A stretch of DNA of 51,242 bases from Actinoplanes subtropicus (GCF_000721705.1 NZ_JOJL01000049.1:1-51242), one strand, 5' to 3'; shown: positions 1-8,793, counted from the first letter of the stretch. Notes: generated by a model from the sequence alone, not told the origin. Numbers and translations: made by a program.

Positions 1-415
1 CGGAAATCCTCGGAGTACTTCGAAGGGCGGGGCACCGGAACATCCTTCCCCCAGACCACTGTCTGGTTTCAGGGTGTCCGGCTCAAGGGTGGAACTTCAG
101 CCCTCACCGGTCACCAGCCGCGGCAGCGACCGAACCATTAGCAGACAGCCGCAGCCGCACCGTGACCGGCCCCACGGCCGCCGCGGAAACGCTCTGGCAA
201 CACCCGGACGCCACACTCGCTGCGCGGGCATACGGCCACCTGGTGGTACCAAGCCGAGCCAAAAGATCTCCGTGAACCGAACCGCACTGCGCCCGCCTCC
301 GCAGCGCGCTCTGCGGCCCGATCGGCGGCGGTACCTGGCGAAGGTCGCTCCGCATGCGGGAGAGCCTCGGCCAGGAGGAGCGGTCCGCGACCCGCCGGGT
401 TCAGCCCTGTTGCCT
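1..415. other. Left-edge stretch without a recognisable gene
   Basis: Open frames exist on both strands, but their translations are arginine/proline/glycine-rich and resemble no family I recognise, as expected of random high-GC sequence. The stretch adjoins a degraded helix-turn-helix reading frame and a truncated chitinase, so it may be recombination debris. No repeat, terminator or RNA gene was visible. Confidence 0.5.
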
Positions 416-718
416 TCAAGCTTGTCCCGCACCGGGACTACTTCCCTTGCAAGTTGTATGGCACCACGGAACGAGCCCGTCCTCCTGGAGCTGCATCAGA
501 TCTCGCTGGATTGAGCGCTCGGACTTCCGGACGTAGCCGGCCGGCTTGGCAACCGCGAGGTAAGCGTTCATGCCGTCCAGCCCGGCGTGGATGGCCAGTG
601 TCAAGGACGCGCCAAAACTGAGGCGTCGTCGACAGGCCAGCCTGCCAAGGGCGGCGACGCCCTGCGGCTGGACGTTTGGCGCCTGGGCCAGAGCCCAGCT
701 CAGGGCTTCGACGCTCAT
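416..718 (-). pseudogene. Decayed helix-turn-helix protein fragment
   Basis: The 100-residue reading frame opens with MSVEALSWALAQAP and later carries HAGLDGMNAY and YVRKSERSIQRDLMQLQEDGL. These match the start and the recognition-helix part of an actinomycete family of helix-turn-helix proteins of mobile or plasmid-like regions, where the pattern is roughly an alpha-helical start, then HADPDGRNAYPSV, then a KSERSVQRDL-type winged helix. Between the two blocks the sequence (ACRRRLSFGASL) is scrambled, and after residue 84 the homology stops. I read it as a decayed or frame-damaged gene. Family recognition is from memory of the motif pattern, so it is tentative. Confidence 0.35.
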
Positions 719-813
719 CGCGCTAGCTGCCCGAATGCCCTAGGTTTGGTGCTCACGAGATGGCCTCCGAGGGGCTGTCCAGCCCCGGCGGGTCGCCACC
801 CAGGCGGGGCTTC

Positions 814-1854
814 TTACGTGGTCCGTTTCTCAGGTGCGGGAATGTTGTGCCACCAGAGCCGGCCGTTGTCCACGTACTTCTTGATGATCGGCAGGTAGGC
901 GCCCCAGATCGAGCCGTAGGTGACGCTGCCGCCGGTCACGTACGCGGTCTCCGGCGCCATGGTGAGCCCGAAGTTCGACGGCATCGCGGCCAGCACCCCG
1001 TCGATGATCCGGACCAGGTTGGCCTGCGAGGTGGAGAGCGTGCCGATGCTGCCGCTGCCGGTCAGCCCGGTCTCGATGTCGATGTCGATGCCGTCGAAGT
1101 TGTACGCCTTGAGGATCGGCACGACGGTGGCGACGAAGCGGTCGGCGACCGCGCTGGAGGACAGGTCGATGCCGGCCGCCGCGCCGCCGATCGACATCAG
1201 GATGGTCGCGCCGGAGGCCTTGGCCGCGCACATCTCGGCGGGCGTGGACACCTTGACCCCGGCGTCCATGCCGTTCTCCCACAGCACCGTGCCGTCCGAC
1301 CGGATCACCGGGAACGCGGCGGCGATCACGTTGTAGCCGTGCTGCAGGATCCGGCTGTCATTGATCGGAATCCAACCCAACCCAGGGTGTACGCCGTTGG
1401 CCGCGCCGTCCCAGTTCTCCCAGTAGCCCTGCAACACCTTCCCCGCCGGTCGGGACTTCACGGCGCAGGTGGACCCGGTCGGCGGCGTCGTGGTCGGAGC
1501 GGTGGTCGGCGGCGTCGTAGGAGGCGTCGTCGTAGGAGGCGTCGTCGTAGGAGCGGTAGTGGGTGGAGTCGTTGTGCCACCCGTACAGGCGCCGAGGTCC
1601 TTCCACAACGACGGCGTCGCGGCCGGATTCCATCCCGCGCCCACATAGGCCGTGTGCGTGACGAGCGCCTGATACAGGTGCCCGTTGTAGGTCACCTGCT
1701 GCCCGGCTGTGTACGTAACACCTTCGGCCCAAACCGTGCCCGAGCACGCCACCGCCGCGAACGACGTGCCCTCCCCGGAGAGGGCCACAGCAAACGCCCC
1801 GGCCGCCACCGCCACCCCTGCGACCAGCGCCAACAACCGACGACGGACTCCCAC
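814..1854 (-). CDS. Secreted GH18 chitinase with CBM5/12, C-terminally truncated
   Basis: 346 residues. Residues 1-34 form a Sec signal peptide (MGVRRRLLAL, hydrophobic core, FAA). Residues 38-90 are a CBM5/12 chitin-binding module (AEGVTYTAGQQVTYNGHLY, with GWNP and W84). Residues 91-128 are a Thr/Pro linker built from short DNA repeats. Residues 137-338 are a GH18 barrel with SIGG (221-224) and the catalytic DGIDIDIE (254-261, acid Glu261), so the enzyme would hydrolyse chitin outside the cell. The protein follows the family up to GRLWWHNI (331-338) and then ends in PAPEKRTT, losing the expected Q-Y-Y-N segment and roughly the last hundred residues. The active site is therefore incomplete and the gene may be dead. 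The breakpoint lies near base 840, next to unrelated debris. Confidence 0.85.
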   Translation of the reverse strand: MGVRRRLLALVAGVAVAAGAFAVALSGEGTSFAAVACSGTVWAEGVTYTAGQQVTYNGHLYQALVTHTAYVGAGWNPAATPSLWKDLGACTGGTTTPPTTAPTTTPPTTTPPTTPPTTAPTTTPPTGSTCAVKSRPAGKVLQGYWENWDGAANGVHPGLGWIPINDSRILQHGYNVIAAAFPVIRSDGTVLWENGMDAGVKVSTPAEMCAAKASGATILMSIGGAAAGIDLSSSAVADRFVATVVPILKAYNFDGIDIDIETGLTGSGSIGTLSTSQANLVRIIDGVLAAMPSNFGLTMAPETAYVTGGSVTYGSIWGAYLPIIKKYVDNGRLWWHNIPAPEKRTT

Positions 1855-1908
1855 GACAGTCCCCTCTCATCGACGAACGTGCCCTGATCTCCACATCGTG
1901 GCGTTCAC

Positions 1909-1939
1909 ATTCGTAAATATCAAGGGTTCTTAACAGTTC
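1909..1939 (-). promoter_or_regulatory. Candidate control region of the chitinase gene
   Basis: On the minus strand this AT-rich patch holds GAACTGTTAAG (1939-1929) followed by ATATTTACGAAT (1920-1909), 55-85 bases before the chitinase start. The same two words (11/11 and 11/12 identical) occur in front of the secreted alginate lyase near 48 kb. In such GC-rich DNA that points to a shared promoter or operator for secreted polysaccharide-active enzymes. The function is inferred. Confidence 0.4.
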
Positions 1940-2054
1940 GGCCGGGGCGGCGGCCGTCCGCATGGCTGATCCGGTACTGGTCCGCCGCGGTGCGATCGGG
2001 ACGTCGAAGATCATGTGTAGCCTGGCGGTCGGCTCGGATCGGGAGGGCGCCGGT

Positions 2055-4055
2055 ATGGATGATGCGGGAATCGAACGGCCTGGCGACGTTCGCGTACGCC
2101 CGCTGTGGGAGCGGCCGGGACGAAGGCTGCGGCCCGGCGTCACGCTCGACGTCGACGCCGAGGTGGCGGTCGCCGTCGCGGCCGGCGACGGCCGTACGCT
2201 GCTGGCGGTCGCCGGTCTGGACGGCCCGCCCGCCGTGGTGTCCTTGTGGGACCCGGCGACCGGCGAACGGGCCGGCGAGCCCCTGACCCATCCGGCCGAA
2301 GCGGTCGTGGCGATGATCGTGCTGCCGGCTCCCAGCGGGGCGGCCCTGCTGGCGATCGCCTACCGGGACGCCGACGGCTCGCTGGTGCAGGTGTGGGACC
2401 CGGTGGCGCGCGAGCCGGTCGGCGAGCCACTGCCCGGCCCGTACGACGGCTCCGGCCTCGCCGCCGTGCCGGTGCCGGGCGGCCGCCACCTGCTCGCCGT
2501 CCTCGACGAGACCGACGGCGCGCTGCGACTGTGGAATCCCGCCACGGGTGGGCCGGTGCCCGGCCCGGCGCCGAAACCGGGCGACACCTGGGCGGTCGCG
2601 GCCACGACCGGGCCGGACGGCCGCCCGCTGCTGATCACCCTGCACGGCGACGAGGACGAGGCCGTGGTCCGGTCGTGGGATCCGGTGAGCGGGGAGCCGC
2701 TGCGCACGGTGCTGCGGACCCGGCACGACGAGGCCAACCCGTACCGGCTGGCGGCGCTGACGCTGCCGGACGGGCGCCTCGTCCTGGCCCTGTCGCGTGG
2801 CGACGAGGACGACGGGCTCGTGGTGCGGTTGTGGGACGCGGCGACCGGCGGCCCGATCGGCGATCCCATCGAGGGCGACGGCCTGCTGCCCGTGCCGGGT
2901 GCCGACGGCACGGTCGCGCTGCTGGCGGCCGGCGACGGACTGTGGGATCCGGGCTCGGGCCGGCGGGTCGGTGACGCCGGTACGAACGGCGTGCCCCGGC
3001 CCTTGGCGGCGGTGCCGGCCCCGGGCGGCCCGACGCTGCTGGCCGGCCCCGGGCCGGACGGCACGCTCTGGCTGTGGGATCCCGCCGCGGTGCGGCCCCT
3101 GCCGGCCACCGAGCGGGTCGGCCCGGTCGGCCTCCTGACGCCGGTGACGCCGCCCGGCGGCCGCACGCTGCTCGCCACCTCCGGCGTCATCAGCATCGGC
3201 GGTCCCGTGGACGACGCGGTCCGGTTCTGGGACGCGCTCACCGGCGAGCCGGCCGCGCGGCCGCTGACCGGCCATGCCGGGGGCGTCACCGCGATGGCGC
3301 CGGCGCCGCTGCCCGACGGGCGGATGGCGCTGGTGACGTGCGACGCGGCCGGCACCATCCGCTCGTGGGATCCGGTGACCGGGCGGCTTCTCGCCGAGAC
3401 GCCGACCGCCCGCGCCAACGCGGTCCGCTCGATGACGGCCGTCGGCCTGCCGGACGGGCGGACGCTGCTGGCCACCGGCAACGACATGAACGTTCTGCGG
3501 CTGCGCGACCCGGCGACCGGAGGCAGCGCCGGCGACATGTTCACCCGGCTCGACCGGCCGCCGCTGCGGGCGCTCGCCGCGGTGCCCCTGCCCGACGGCC
3601 GTACGTTGCTGGCGGCCGGCAACGCCACCCCGGCTCGCGGCGGCAGCTGGGCGGCCCGGCTCTGGGATCCGGCGACCGGTCAACCGGTCGGCGAGCCGTT
3701 CGAGGAGCAGATCCGGGTGTGGTCGCTGGCGGCGACGCCGCCCGGGCACGACCGCGTCCTGCTGGCGGTCGGCACCGGGGACGGCACGGTCCGGATCCAC
3801 GATGTCATCGGCCGCGAGCTGCTCGGTGAGCTGGCCGGCAAGCACCCGTGCCTGCTCACCGCGCCCGGCGGCCGGCTCGTGCTGGCCGTCGCCCGCCAGG
3901 ACGAGGTCCAGTTCTGGGATCCGATCGGCTGCCGCCGCCTCGCCGCCCGCCGGATGGGAACCGAGGTCCTGGCGCTCGCCGCGACCGGCTCCCGGCTGGC
4001 CGTCGGAGGTGCGGACGGCCTCGCCCTCCTCGACCTGGCGGAAGCCGCTGCCTAG
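2055..4055 (+). CDS. WD40-like beta-propeller protein, about 13 repeats
   Basis: 666 residues from the ATG at 2055, chosen because GGGAGGG lies 8-14 bases upstream; the frame also runs open from 1962. Nearly the whole protein is a repeat of about 45-50 residues: a LLAVA-type strand, a DG turn, then a strand ending in LWDPATG-x-P-x-GEPL. I count 13 such units (SLWDPATGE, QVWDPVARE, RLWNPATGG, RSWDPVSGE, RLWDAATGG, GLWDPGSGR, WLWDPAAVR, RFWDALTGE, RSWDPVTGR, RLRDPATGG, RLWDPATGQ, RIHDVIGRE, QFWDPIGCR), enough for two propellers. No signal peptide, kinase or protease domain is fused to it. It is probably a cytoplasmic interaction scaffold; its partner is unknown. It is convergent with the next gene, 3 bases apart. 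Confidence 0.85.
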   Translation: MDDAGIERPGDVRVRPLWERPGRRLRPGVTLDVDAEVAVAVAAGDGRTLLAVAGLDGPPAVVSLWDPATGERAGEPLTHPAEAVVAMIVLPAPSGAALLAIAYRDADGSLVQVWDPVAREPVGEPLPGPYDGSGLAAVPVPGGRHLLAVLDETDGALRLWNPATGGPVPGPAPKPGDTWAVAATTGPDGRPLLITLHGDEDEAVVRSWDPVSGEPLRTVLRTRHDEANPYRLAALTLPDGRLVLALSRGDEDDGLVVRLWDAATGGPIGDPIEGDGLLPVPGADGTVALLAAGDGLWDPGSGRRVGDAGTNGVPRPLAAVPAPGGPTLLAGPGPDGTLWLWDPAAVRPLPATERVGPVGLLTPVTPPGGRTLLATSGVISIGGPVDDAVRFWDALTGEPAARPLTGHAGGVTAMAPAPLPDGRMALVTCDAAGTIRSWDPVTGRLLAETPTARANAVRSMTAVGLPDGRTLLATGNDMNVLRLRDPATGGSAGDMFTRLDRPPLRALAAVPLPDGRTLLAAGNATPARGGSWAARLWDPATGQPVGEPFEEQIRVWSLAATPPGHDRVLLAVGTGDGTVRIHDVIGRELLGELAGKHPCLLTAPGGRLVLAVARQDEVQFWDPIGCRRLAARRMGTEVLALAATGSRLAVGGADGLALLDLAEAAA

Positions 4056-4058
4056 GGG

Positions 4059-4655
4059 TCAGCCGACGTGGGCCCGGATCATGGCGGTGAGCTCGGCGAC
4101 GCCCTGGATGGCTCCGGTGATCCGCAACACCTCGCCGTCGCGCGTGACGACGTCGAGCCGGTAGCGCTTGCCCGGCGGCAGGAGCACCCGCAGCCCCGAC
4201 CGCGACCCGTGCTCGCGCAGCTCCGCGATGTCGCCCCAGGCGATCACCGCGCGATGGTCCACCGCCAGCCGCATGGTGAAGGCGTCCGCCGTGGTGCCGT
4301 AGGCCAGGCCGTTGTCGTAGACCCGGTAGACCGCGATGCGGTCGGTGCGCACGACGCGGAGGAACCAGTAGAAGTATCCGCCGACCGCCAGGATCCCGAA
4401 GCAGACCAGCCGGAGCAGCCAGGTCACCGGGCCGTTGTCTTGCTGGCGCTGTTCGAGAGAGGTCGAAGCGATCATGATCCCGGCGATCGCCAGGAACAGG
4501 AGGAACGGCACCAGGATGATGCCGATCATGTAGCGGGTCGCCGCACCGACGTCGTACCCGAAGACCTGTTTGCTCGTTCCAAGATTCACCTCCGAATTCT
4601 GATCAATCCTGTCAAGATCCGCCAGAGGCACCCGTCGAAGTGGGGCGGGTGACAC
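4059..4655 (-). CDS. Membrane protein with PH-like C-terminal domain, unknown function
   Basis: 198 residues from a GTG at 4655. Two strong membrane helices lie at about residues 41-65 (IGIILVPFLLFLAIAGIMIA) and 79-102. The hydrophilic C-terminal half (about 105-198) alternates short strands and has the look of the bacterial PH-like domains that follow two membrane helices (RIAVYRVYDNGLAYG ... VIAWGDIAEL ... YRLDVVTRDGEVLRI). No catalytic motif is visible. Its start codon is one base from that of the divergent neighbour, leaving no room for ordinary promoters, so one of the two starts may be wrong. A later start would cost the charged N-terminal segment but keep both helices. Confidence 0.7.
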   Translation of the reverse strand: MSPAPLRRVPLADLDRIDQNSEVNLGTSKQVFGYDVGAATRYMIGIILVPFLLFLAIAGIMIASTSLEQRQQDNGPVTWLLRLVCFGILAVGGYFYWFLRVVRTDRIAVYRVYDNGLAYGTTADAFTMRLAVDHRAVIAWGDIAELREHGSRSGLRVLLPPGKRYRLDVVTRDGEVLRITGAIQGVAELTAMIRAHVG

Positions 4656-4656
4656 C

Positions 4657-6195
4657 GTGCCACAGAATCAAGGCATGATGCGTGCGCTGCGGTGGGGGAT
4701 TCCGCTGGTTCTGCTCGGTTTGTTCATCTGGTGGGCGTCATACGCGACGACGATTTTCGTGTGGGAGCTGCGCAAGGCGGTGCCGTGGCTGACGCTGCCG
4801 GTGCTCGTCGCGCTGCTGGCCGCCGCGCCGTATCTGGCGCACCGGGCGCTGCGCGGGCGCCGCAAGCACGAGGTGCCCGGCGGCGTGGTCGCGCTCTGCT
4901 GGGCGGGGGCGGTGGCCGGGCTGGTGCTCGGCATCGGCTGGCTGGTCTACCACTCGTACCTGGCGGACCGGGCGTACGCCGCCTCGATGCGGGTGGTCGA
5001 CTTGCCCGTACCGGATCTCGCGCCCCGGGCCCCGTATCTGGTGGGCAAGGCGCAGGCCGGGCCGAACCTCGGCGACGTCACCGGCGAGATCTCCGACGTC
5101 ACGTACCTGCCGGACGCGGACCGGTTCGCGACGCTGGTGACGCGGCGCGGCTGGCTTTCCGGGTACGAGGTCGGGCTGGTGCAGGACATCCCGCTGGGCA
5201 GCGACAGCCGCAGTTCGCAACGCTGCGCCTTCGACCTGAACCGGGCGGACGCGCGGGTCGGCGGCTGGTTCGGGCACAACCTCGGGCGGAAGATCTCGGA
5301 CGTCAAGCGGTGGGTGCGTTTCGACGCCAAGGACGTGTACGTGACCTGCCAGGGCGACACGCCGATCGTGGTGGTGCCGCTCAAGCGCCAGACCGGCATC
5401 CTGGTGACCACCGAGCGGCCGGCCGGGGTCGCCCTCTACAACGGACACACCGGCAAGCTGACCGTCACCACCGACACGGCCGCGGTGCCCGGCCCGACGT
5501 ACCCGATCAGCCTCGCCGCCCGGCAGCGGGAGGGCATGGTCGCGGTGGGCAGCTTCGCCGACTGGTGGTTCGATCGCAGCGGGTGGGACGCCTCCCAGGA
5601 CGGGGCCAACGACGGCAACGACTCCGAGTTCACGTTGCGGTACAAGGACGGCAGTGCCAGCGCGTACGTCACGCCGCTCACCCCGCAGGGCGAGGCCAGC
5701 TCGGTCGTGGCGGTGTCCACGGTGTCCACCCGGCAGGCCGGCCTGGGGCTCGCCCCGCTGGTCGTGCACCGGCTCAACCCGGTGTGGTCCTCGCCGGAGG
5801 CGATCGTGGCGCTGATCAAGGCCGACTACAAGGACGTCTGCTGCTACAACGACGACCGGGTGTTCGAGGTGATCCCCACCGGCGGCAGCACGTGGATGGC
5901 CACGGTCGGCAGCGACCAGAACATCCAGTACCGGGTGGAGGGCCGCGGCCAGATCGGCGGCCGGGAGGCGACCTGCCTGAAGACGGCCGACGACGTGCTC
6001 GTCCGGTGCGCGTACGCGGCTCCCGGCTCGCCCGAGGAGCAGCAGCTCAAACAGATGGCGGAGCAGAAGCAGAAGGACCAGGCGGCCCAGGCGAGCGGCC
6101 AGACCGGCGACCTCACCAAGCTGACCGACCAGCAACTGGCCGAGCTGAACCGCCGGGTCAGCGACGAGATCAACCGACGCCTCAACAGCAGGTAG
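4657..6195 (+). CDS. Multi-pass membrane protein with large extracytoplasmic domain, unknown
   Basis: 512 residues from a GTG at 4657; an ATG at 4675 is an alternative. Three membrane helices fill residues 10-115 (IPLVLLGLFIWWASY, LPVLVALLAAAPYLA, AGAVAGLVLGIGWLV). They are followed by about 340 residues of beta-rich sequence with scattered cysteines (QRCAFDL, VTCQGD, CCYND, ATCLK, VRCAYA), consistent with an exported, disulfide-bonded domain. The tail (about 450-512) is Gln/Lys/Glu-rich and likely coiled coil (QQLKQMAEQKQKDQAAQ ... QLAELNRRVSDEI). No enzyme family was recognised. It is paired head-to-head with another membrane protein, so the two may act together. Confidence 0.75.
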   Translation: MPQNQGMMRALRWGIPLVLLGLFIWWASYATTIFVWELRKAVPWLTLPVLVALLAAAPYLAHRALRGRRKHEVPGGVVALCWAGAVAGLVLGIGWLVYHSYLADRAYAASMRVVDLPVPDLAPRAPYLVGKAQAGPNLGDVTGEISDVTYLPDADRFATLVTRRGWLSGYEVGLVQDIPLGSDSRSSQRCAFDLNRADARVGGWFGHNLGRKISDVKRWVRFDAKDVYVTCQGDTPIVVVPLKRQTGILVTTERPAGVALYNGHTGKLTVTTDTAAVPGPTYPISLAARQREGMVAVGSFADWWFDRSGWDASQDGANDGNDSEFTLRYKDGSASAYVTPLTPQGEASSVVAVSTVSTRQAGLGLAPLVVHRLNPVWSSPEAIVALIKADYKDVCCYNDDRVFEVIPTGGSTWMATVGSDQNIQYRVEGRGQIGGREATCLKTADDVLVRCAYAAPGSPEEQQLKQMAEQKQKDQAAQASGQTGDLTKLTDQQLAELNRRVSDEINRRLNSR

Positions 6196-6296
6196 TCGGG
6201 ACGTGACGGAAAGAATTGCGGAATCGGCGGCAGCGTCCGGGACGGCTCAGCGCGTTCAGGGGGTGGAGTTCCCTCAACGCGCAAGGAGTCGCATCG

Positions 6297-7244
6297 ATGG
6301 CGTCCAGCCGGAATCGCAAACGGGTCGTGGTGGGCTTGGCGGTGGTGGCCGTCGTGGCGGCCACCTTCGCGGCCGGGTTCGGCACGGCCGACGCGGGCAC
6401 GAGGCCGTGGGTCAAGCCGGAGCACCCGTCGCCCAGCGCTACGAAGTCGCGTTCGAAGTCGCCGTCGCCGTCGGTCTCCCCCTCCGCGACGCCCGTCAAG
6501 TCGGCCACCGCCGGCGCGGCCGCCTGGGCGCCGCCGCCCGCCAACGCACCCTTCGACTACCAGATCGGCGGACCGTACACGCCGCCGGCGGGCGTCAAGG
6601 TGGTCAGCCGCGATCACGACGCGAGCCCGGCGGCCGGGATCTACAACATCTGCTACGTCAACGCGTTCCAGGCGCAGACCGAGGCCGCCTCGTGGTGGCA
6701 GACCAACCACCCCGACCTGCTGCTGCACGACAAGAACGGCAACGTGGTCGTCGACAAGGACTGGAACGAGATGCTGCTGGACATCTCGACCGCCGCCAAG
6801 CGCTCGGCGCTGACCACGATCGTCGGCGGCTGGCTGAACGGGTGCGCGAGCAAGGGCTTCAAGGCCGTCGAGCCGGACAACCTCGACTCGTGGACCCGCT
6901 CCGGTGGCCTGCTGACCGAGGCCCAGGCGGTGGCGTATGCGACCTCGCTGTCCGCGTACGCCCATGGCAAGGGTCTGGCCATCGGCCAGAAGAACACCGC
7001 CGAGCTCAGCACCGCGCAGTCCCGCCAGATCGGGTTCGACTTCGCGGTCGCCGAGGAATGCGCGGACTTCGACGAGTGCCAGGCCTACACCGCCACGTAC
7101 GGTAATCACGTGATCGTGATCGAATACAGCCAGAGCGGCTTCACCAAGGCCTGCAAGGGCTACGGCAGCAGCCTCTCGATCGTGCTGCGGGACGTCGACG
7201 TCGCGGTCCCCGGCTCGGGCTCGTACGTGTTCAAGACCTGCTGA
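6297..7244 (+). CDS. Secreted GH114 endo-alpha-1,4-polygalactosaminidase family protein
   Basis: 315 residues from the ATG at 6297, fixed by AAGGAG at 6283-6288; the open frame extends upstream without a comparable site. Residues 1-35 are a signal peptide (SSRNRKRVVVG, hydrophobic core, GTADAG). A Ser/Pro/Lys linker (about 42-75) precedes the catalytic region. The domain matches GH114: DYQIGGPYTPPAGVKVVSRDHDAS, GIYNICYVNAFQAQT, a WNEMLLDIS stretch, GLAIGQKNTAEL, FDFAVAEECADFDEC and the final IVLRDVDV. The acidic residues in the AEECADFDEC and EPDNLDSW segments are plausible catalytic groups. GH114 enzymes cut alpha-1,4-linked galactosamine polymers of fungal or bacterial exopolysaccharide, so this is probably a cell-surface polysaccharide degrader. 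Confidence 0.85.
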   Translation: MASSRNRKRVVVGLAVVAVVAATFAAGFGTADAGTRPWVKPEHPSPSATKSRSKSPSPSVSPSATPVKSATAGAAAWAPPPANAPFDYQIGGPYTPPAGVKVVSRDHDASPAAGIYNICYVNAFQAQTEAASWWQTNHPDLLLHDKNGNVVVDKDWNEMLLDISTAAKRSALTTIVGGWLNGCASKGFKAVEPDNLDSWTRSGGLLTEAQAVAYATSLSAYAHGKGLAIGQKNTAELSTAQSRQIGFDFAVAEECADFDECQAYTATYGNHVIVIEYSQSGFTKACKGYGSSLSIVLRDVDVAVPGSGSYVFKTC

Positions 7245-7255
7245 GCCACCGGTTG

Positions 7256-7783
7256 ATGCCCGACGTCGCCCTCGACCGCACCTCCACCGCCGCCGACTTC
7301 GACGAGTTCGTGCACGGCCGGGGGCGGGCGCTGCTGCGCTTCGCGTACGTGTTGTCGGGCGACGCCCACCTGGCGGAGGACCTCGTGCAGGAGGTCCTCG
7401 CGAGGTTGCACCGCCGCTGGGGCAGGATCACCGCGATGCAGCACCCCGAGGCCTACGTACGGGCGGCGATCGTGCGGCAGTTCCTGTCCTGGCGGCGGCG
7501 CCGGGCCTCGACGGAGGCGATCCTCCCCGAGGTGCCCGAGCCGGCCGGCCTCGACGAGCCGCAGCAGCGGGTGCTGGCCCGCGACCAGATGTGGCGGCTG
7601 TTGGGCGGGCTGCCGCGGGCGCAGCGGGCGGTGCTCGTGCTGCGGTTCTACTGCGATCTGCCGGACGACGAGATCGCCGCGCTGCTGGGGCGGGCGGAGT
7701 CGACCGTACGGTCGCAGGCTTCGCGCGCCCTCGCCCGGATGCGCACCATGATGGTGGAGGAGGGGATGATCGGCGATGGATGA
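7256..7783 (+). CDS. SigE-family ECF RNA polymerase sigma factor
   Basis: 175 residues from the ATG at 7256 (a TTG directly before it is possible). Region 2 is seen in FDEFVHGRGRALLRFAYVLSGDAHLAEDLVQEVL, and region 4 in LPRAQRAVLVLRFYCDLPDDEIAALLGRAESTVRSQASRAL, with the helix-turn-helix at the end. The length fits the SigE-type group of actinomycetes. The next gene starts 8 bases before this one ends and has the layout of a membrane-bound anti-sigma factor, so the two are almost certainly translated together. The signal is unknown. Confidence 0.92.
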   Translation: MPDVALDRTSTAADFDEFVHGRGRALLRFAYVLSGDAHLAEDLVQEVLARLHRRWGRITAMQHPEAYVRAAIVRQFLSWRRRRASTEAILPEVPEPAGLDEPQQRVLARDQMWRLLGGLPRAQRAVLVLRFYCDLPDDEIAALLGRAESTVRSQASRALARMRTMMVEEGMIGDG

Positions 7784-8735
7784 ACTGGACCGATTGCTCG
7801 CCGACGCGCTGCACGACGCGGCCTCGCGCGCGCCCTCCGACGCCGGGCTGCTGGGCACGGTGCGGGAGCGGTCGCGGCGGTATCGGCGGCGCCAGGCGGC
7901 GGCGCTGGGGGCGGTCGCGGTTCTCGCGGCCGGCATCCCGTTCGTGGTGGTGCTGGCGGCCGGGCCACGGTCGTCCGCGCCGCTCGAGCCGGTCGGGTCG
8001 TCGCCCGTCGCTTCGGCCTCCGCGCGGCCGGCGTCTCTGCAACTGGTCGCCGGCTACACCGCGCCGGTCTTCCCGTACACCCTCCCGGCCTCTGCTGGCC
8101 TGAAGGCCCCGGCCACCTCGATGCGGGACGGCAATCTGATCGCCCTGTTCGAGGCGACCGAACAGAAGCACCACGCCGACATCACCGTCACCGTGTCGAC
8201 CCGGAAACCGGCCTTCAGCACGGCCGCCGCCGAGACTCCGATCCGGGTACGCGGGCACGCCGGCTTTCTGCGTACGGTCGACGTCCAGCCCGCGAGGCAG
8301 TACACGCTCTACTGGCCGGAGTCCGCGGGCCGGTGGATCCAGCTGGCGACCGACGACACGTACACGATCGGCCAGGTGGTCGGCCTCGCCGCCGCGCTCT
8401 CCCCCGCGTCGATCGCCGTGCCGCCCCCGTTCACGCTGGACCTCGCCCCGGCCGGCCTGCCGGTCGACACTGTCACCGACTCGACCGTGAGCTTCGGCGG
8501 CGACTTCCGGACGGTCCTGCGCAAACGCCGGCCGCTCAGCAACCCCGACCGGACCGTCGGCGGCTACCGGGCGTCGCTGGTCCACAGCTCCGGCCGGGTG
8601 ACGCTCGACGTCGACGTCACCGACTGGAACGCCACCCTGGAGATCACGGTCGGCGCCGGCCGCACCATCACCGACGCCGACCTGCTGCGCTACGCCGCCG
8701 GCGTGCACATCCTCAACCGCTCAAACCCTTCTTGA
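7776..8735 (+). CDS. Putative membrane-anchored anti-sigma/sensor protein
   Basis: 319 residues, overlapping the sigma gene by 8 bases. Residues 1-38 are cytoplasmic (MDELDRLLADALHDAA ... RERSRRYRRRQ) and likely contact the sigma factor. A single helix follows (about 39-63, AAALGAVAVLAAGIPFVVVL). The remaining 250 residues lie outside and are beta-rich with a YWPESAGRWIQLA segment. No zinc-binding HxxxCxxC motif is present, so it is not a ZAS-type anti-sigma factor. Assignment depends on the operon and topology; the exported domain is not recognisable to me. Confidence 0.75.
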   Translation: MDELDRLLADALHDAASRAPSDAGLLGTVRERSRRYRRRQAAALGAVAVLAAGIPFVVVLAAGPRSSAPLEPVGSSPVASASARPASLQLVAGYTAPVFPYTLPASAGLKAPATSMRDGNLIALFEATEQKHHADITVTVSTRKPAFSTAAAETPIRVRGHAGFLRTVDVQPARQYTLYWPESAGRWIQLATDDTYTIGQVVGLAAALSPASIAVPPPFTLDLAPAGLPVDTVTDSTVSFGGDFRTVLRKRRPLSNPDRTVGGYRASLVHSSGRVTLDVDVTDWNATLEITVGAGRTITDADLLRYAAGVHILNRSNPS

Positions 8736-8793
8736 GTACGCCCGATCCCTTCGTGAGTACGCCGGTCACGAGTGCTGCCGGATCCTGGCGAGG

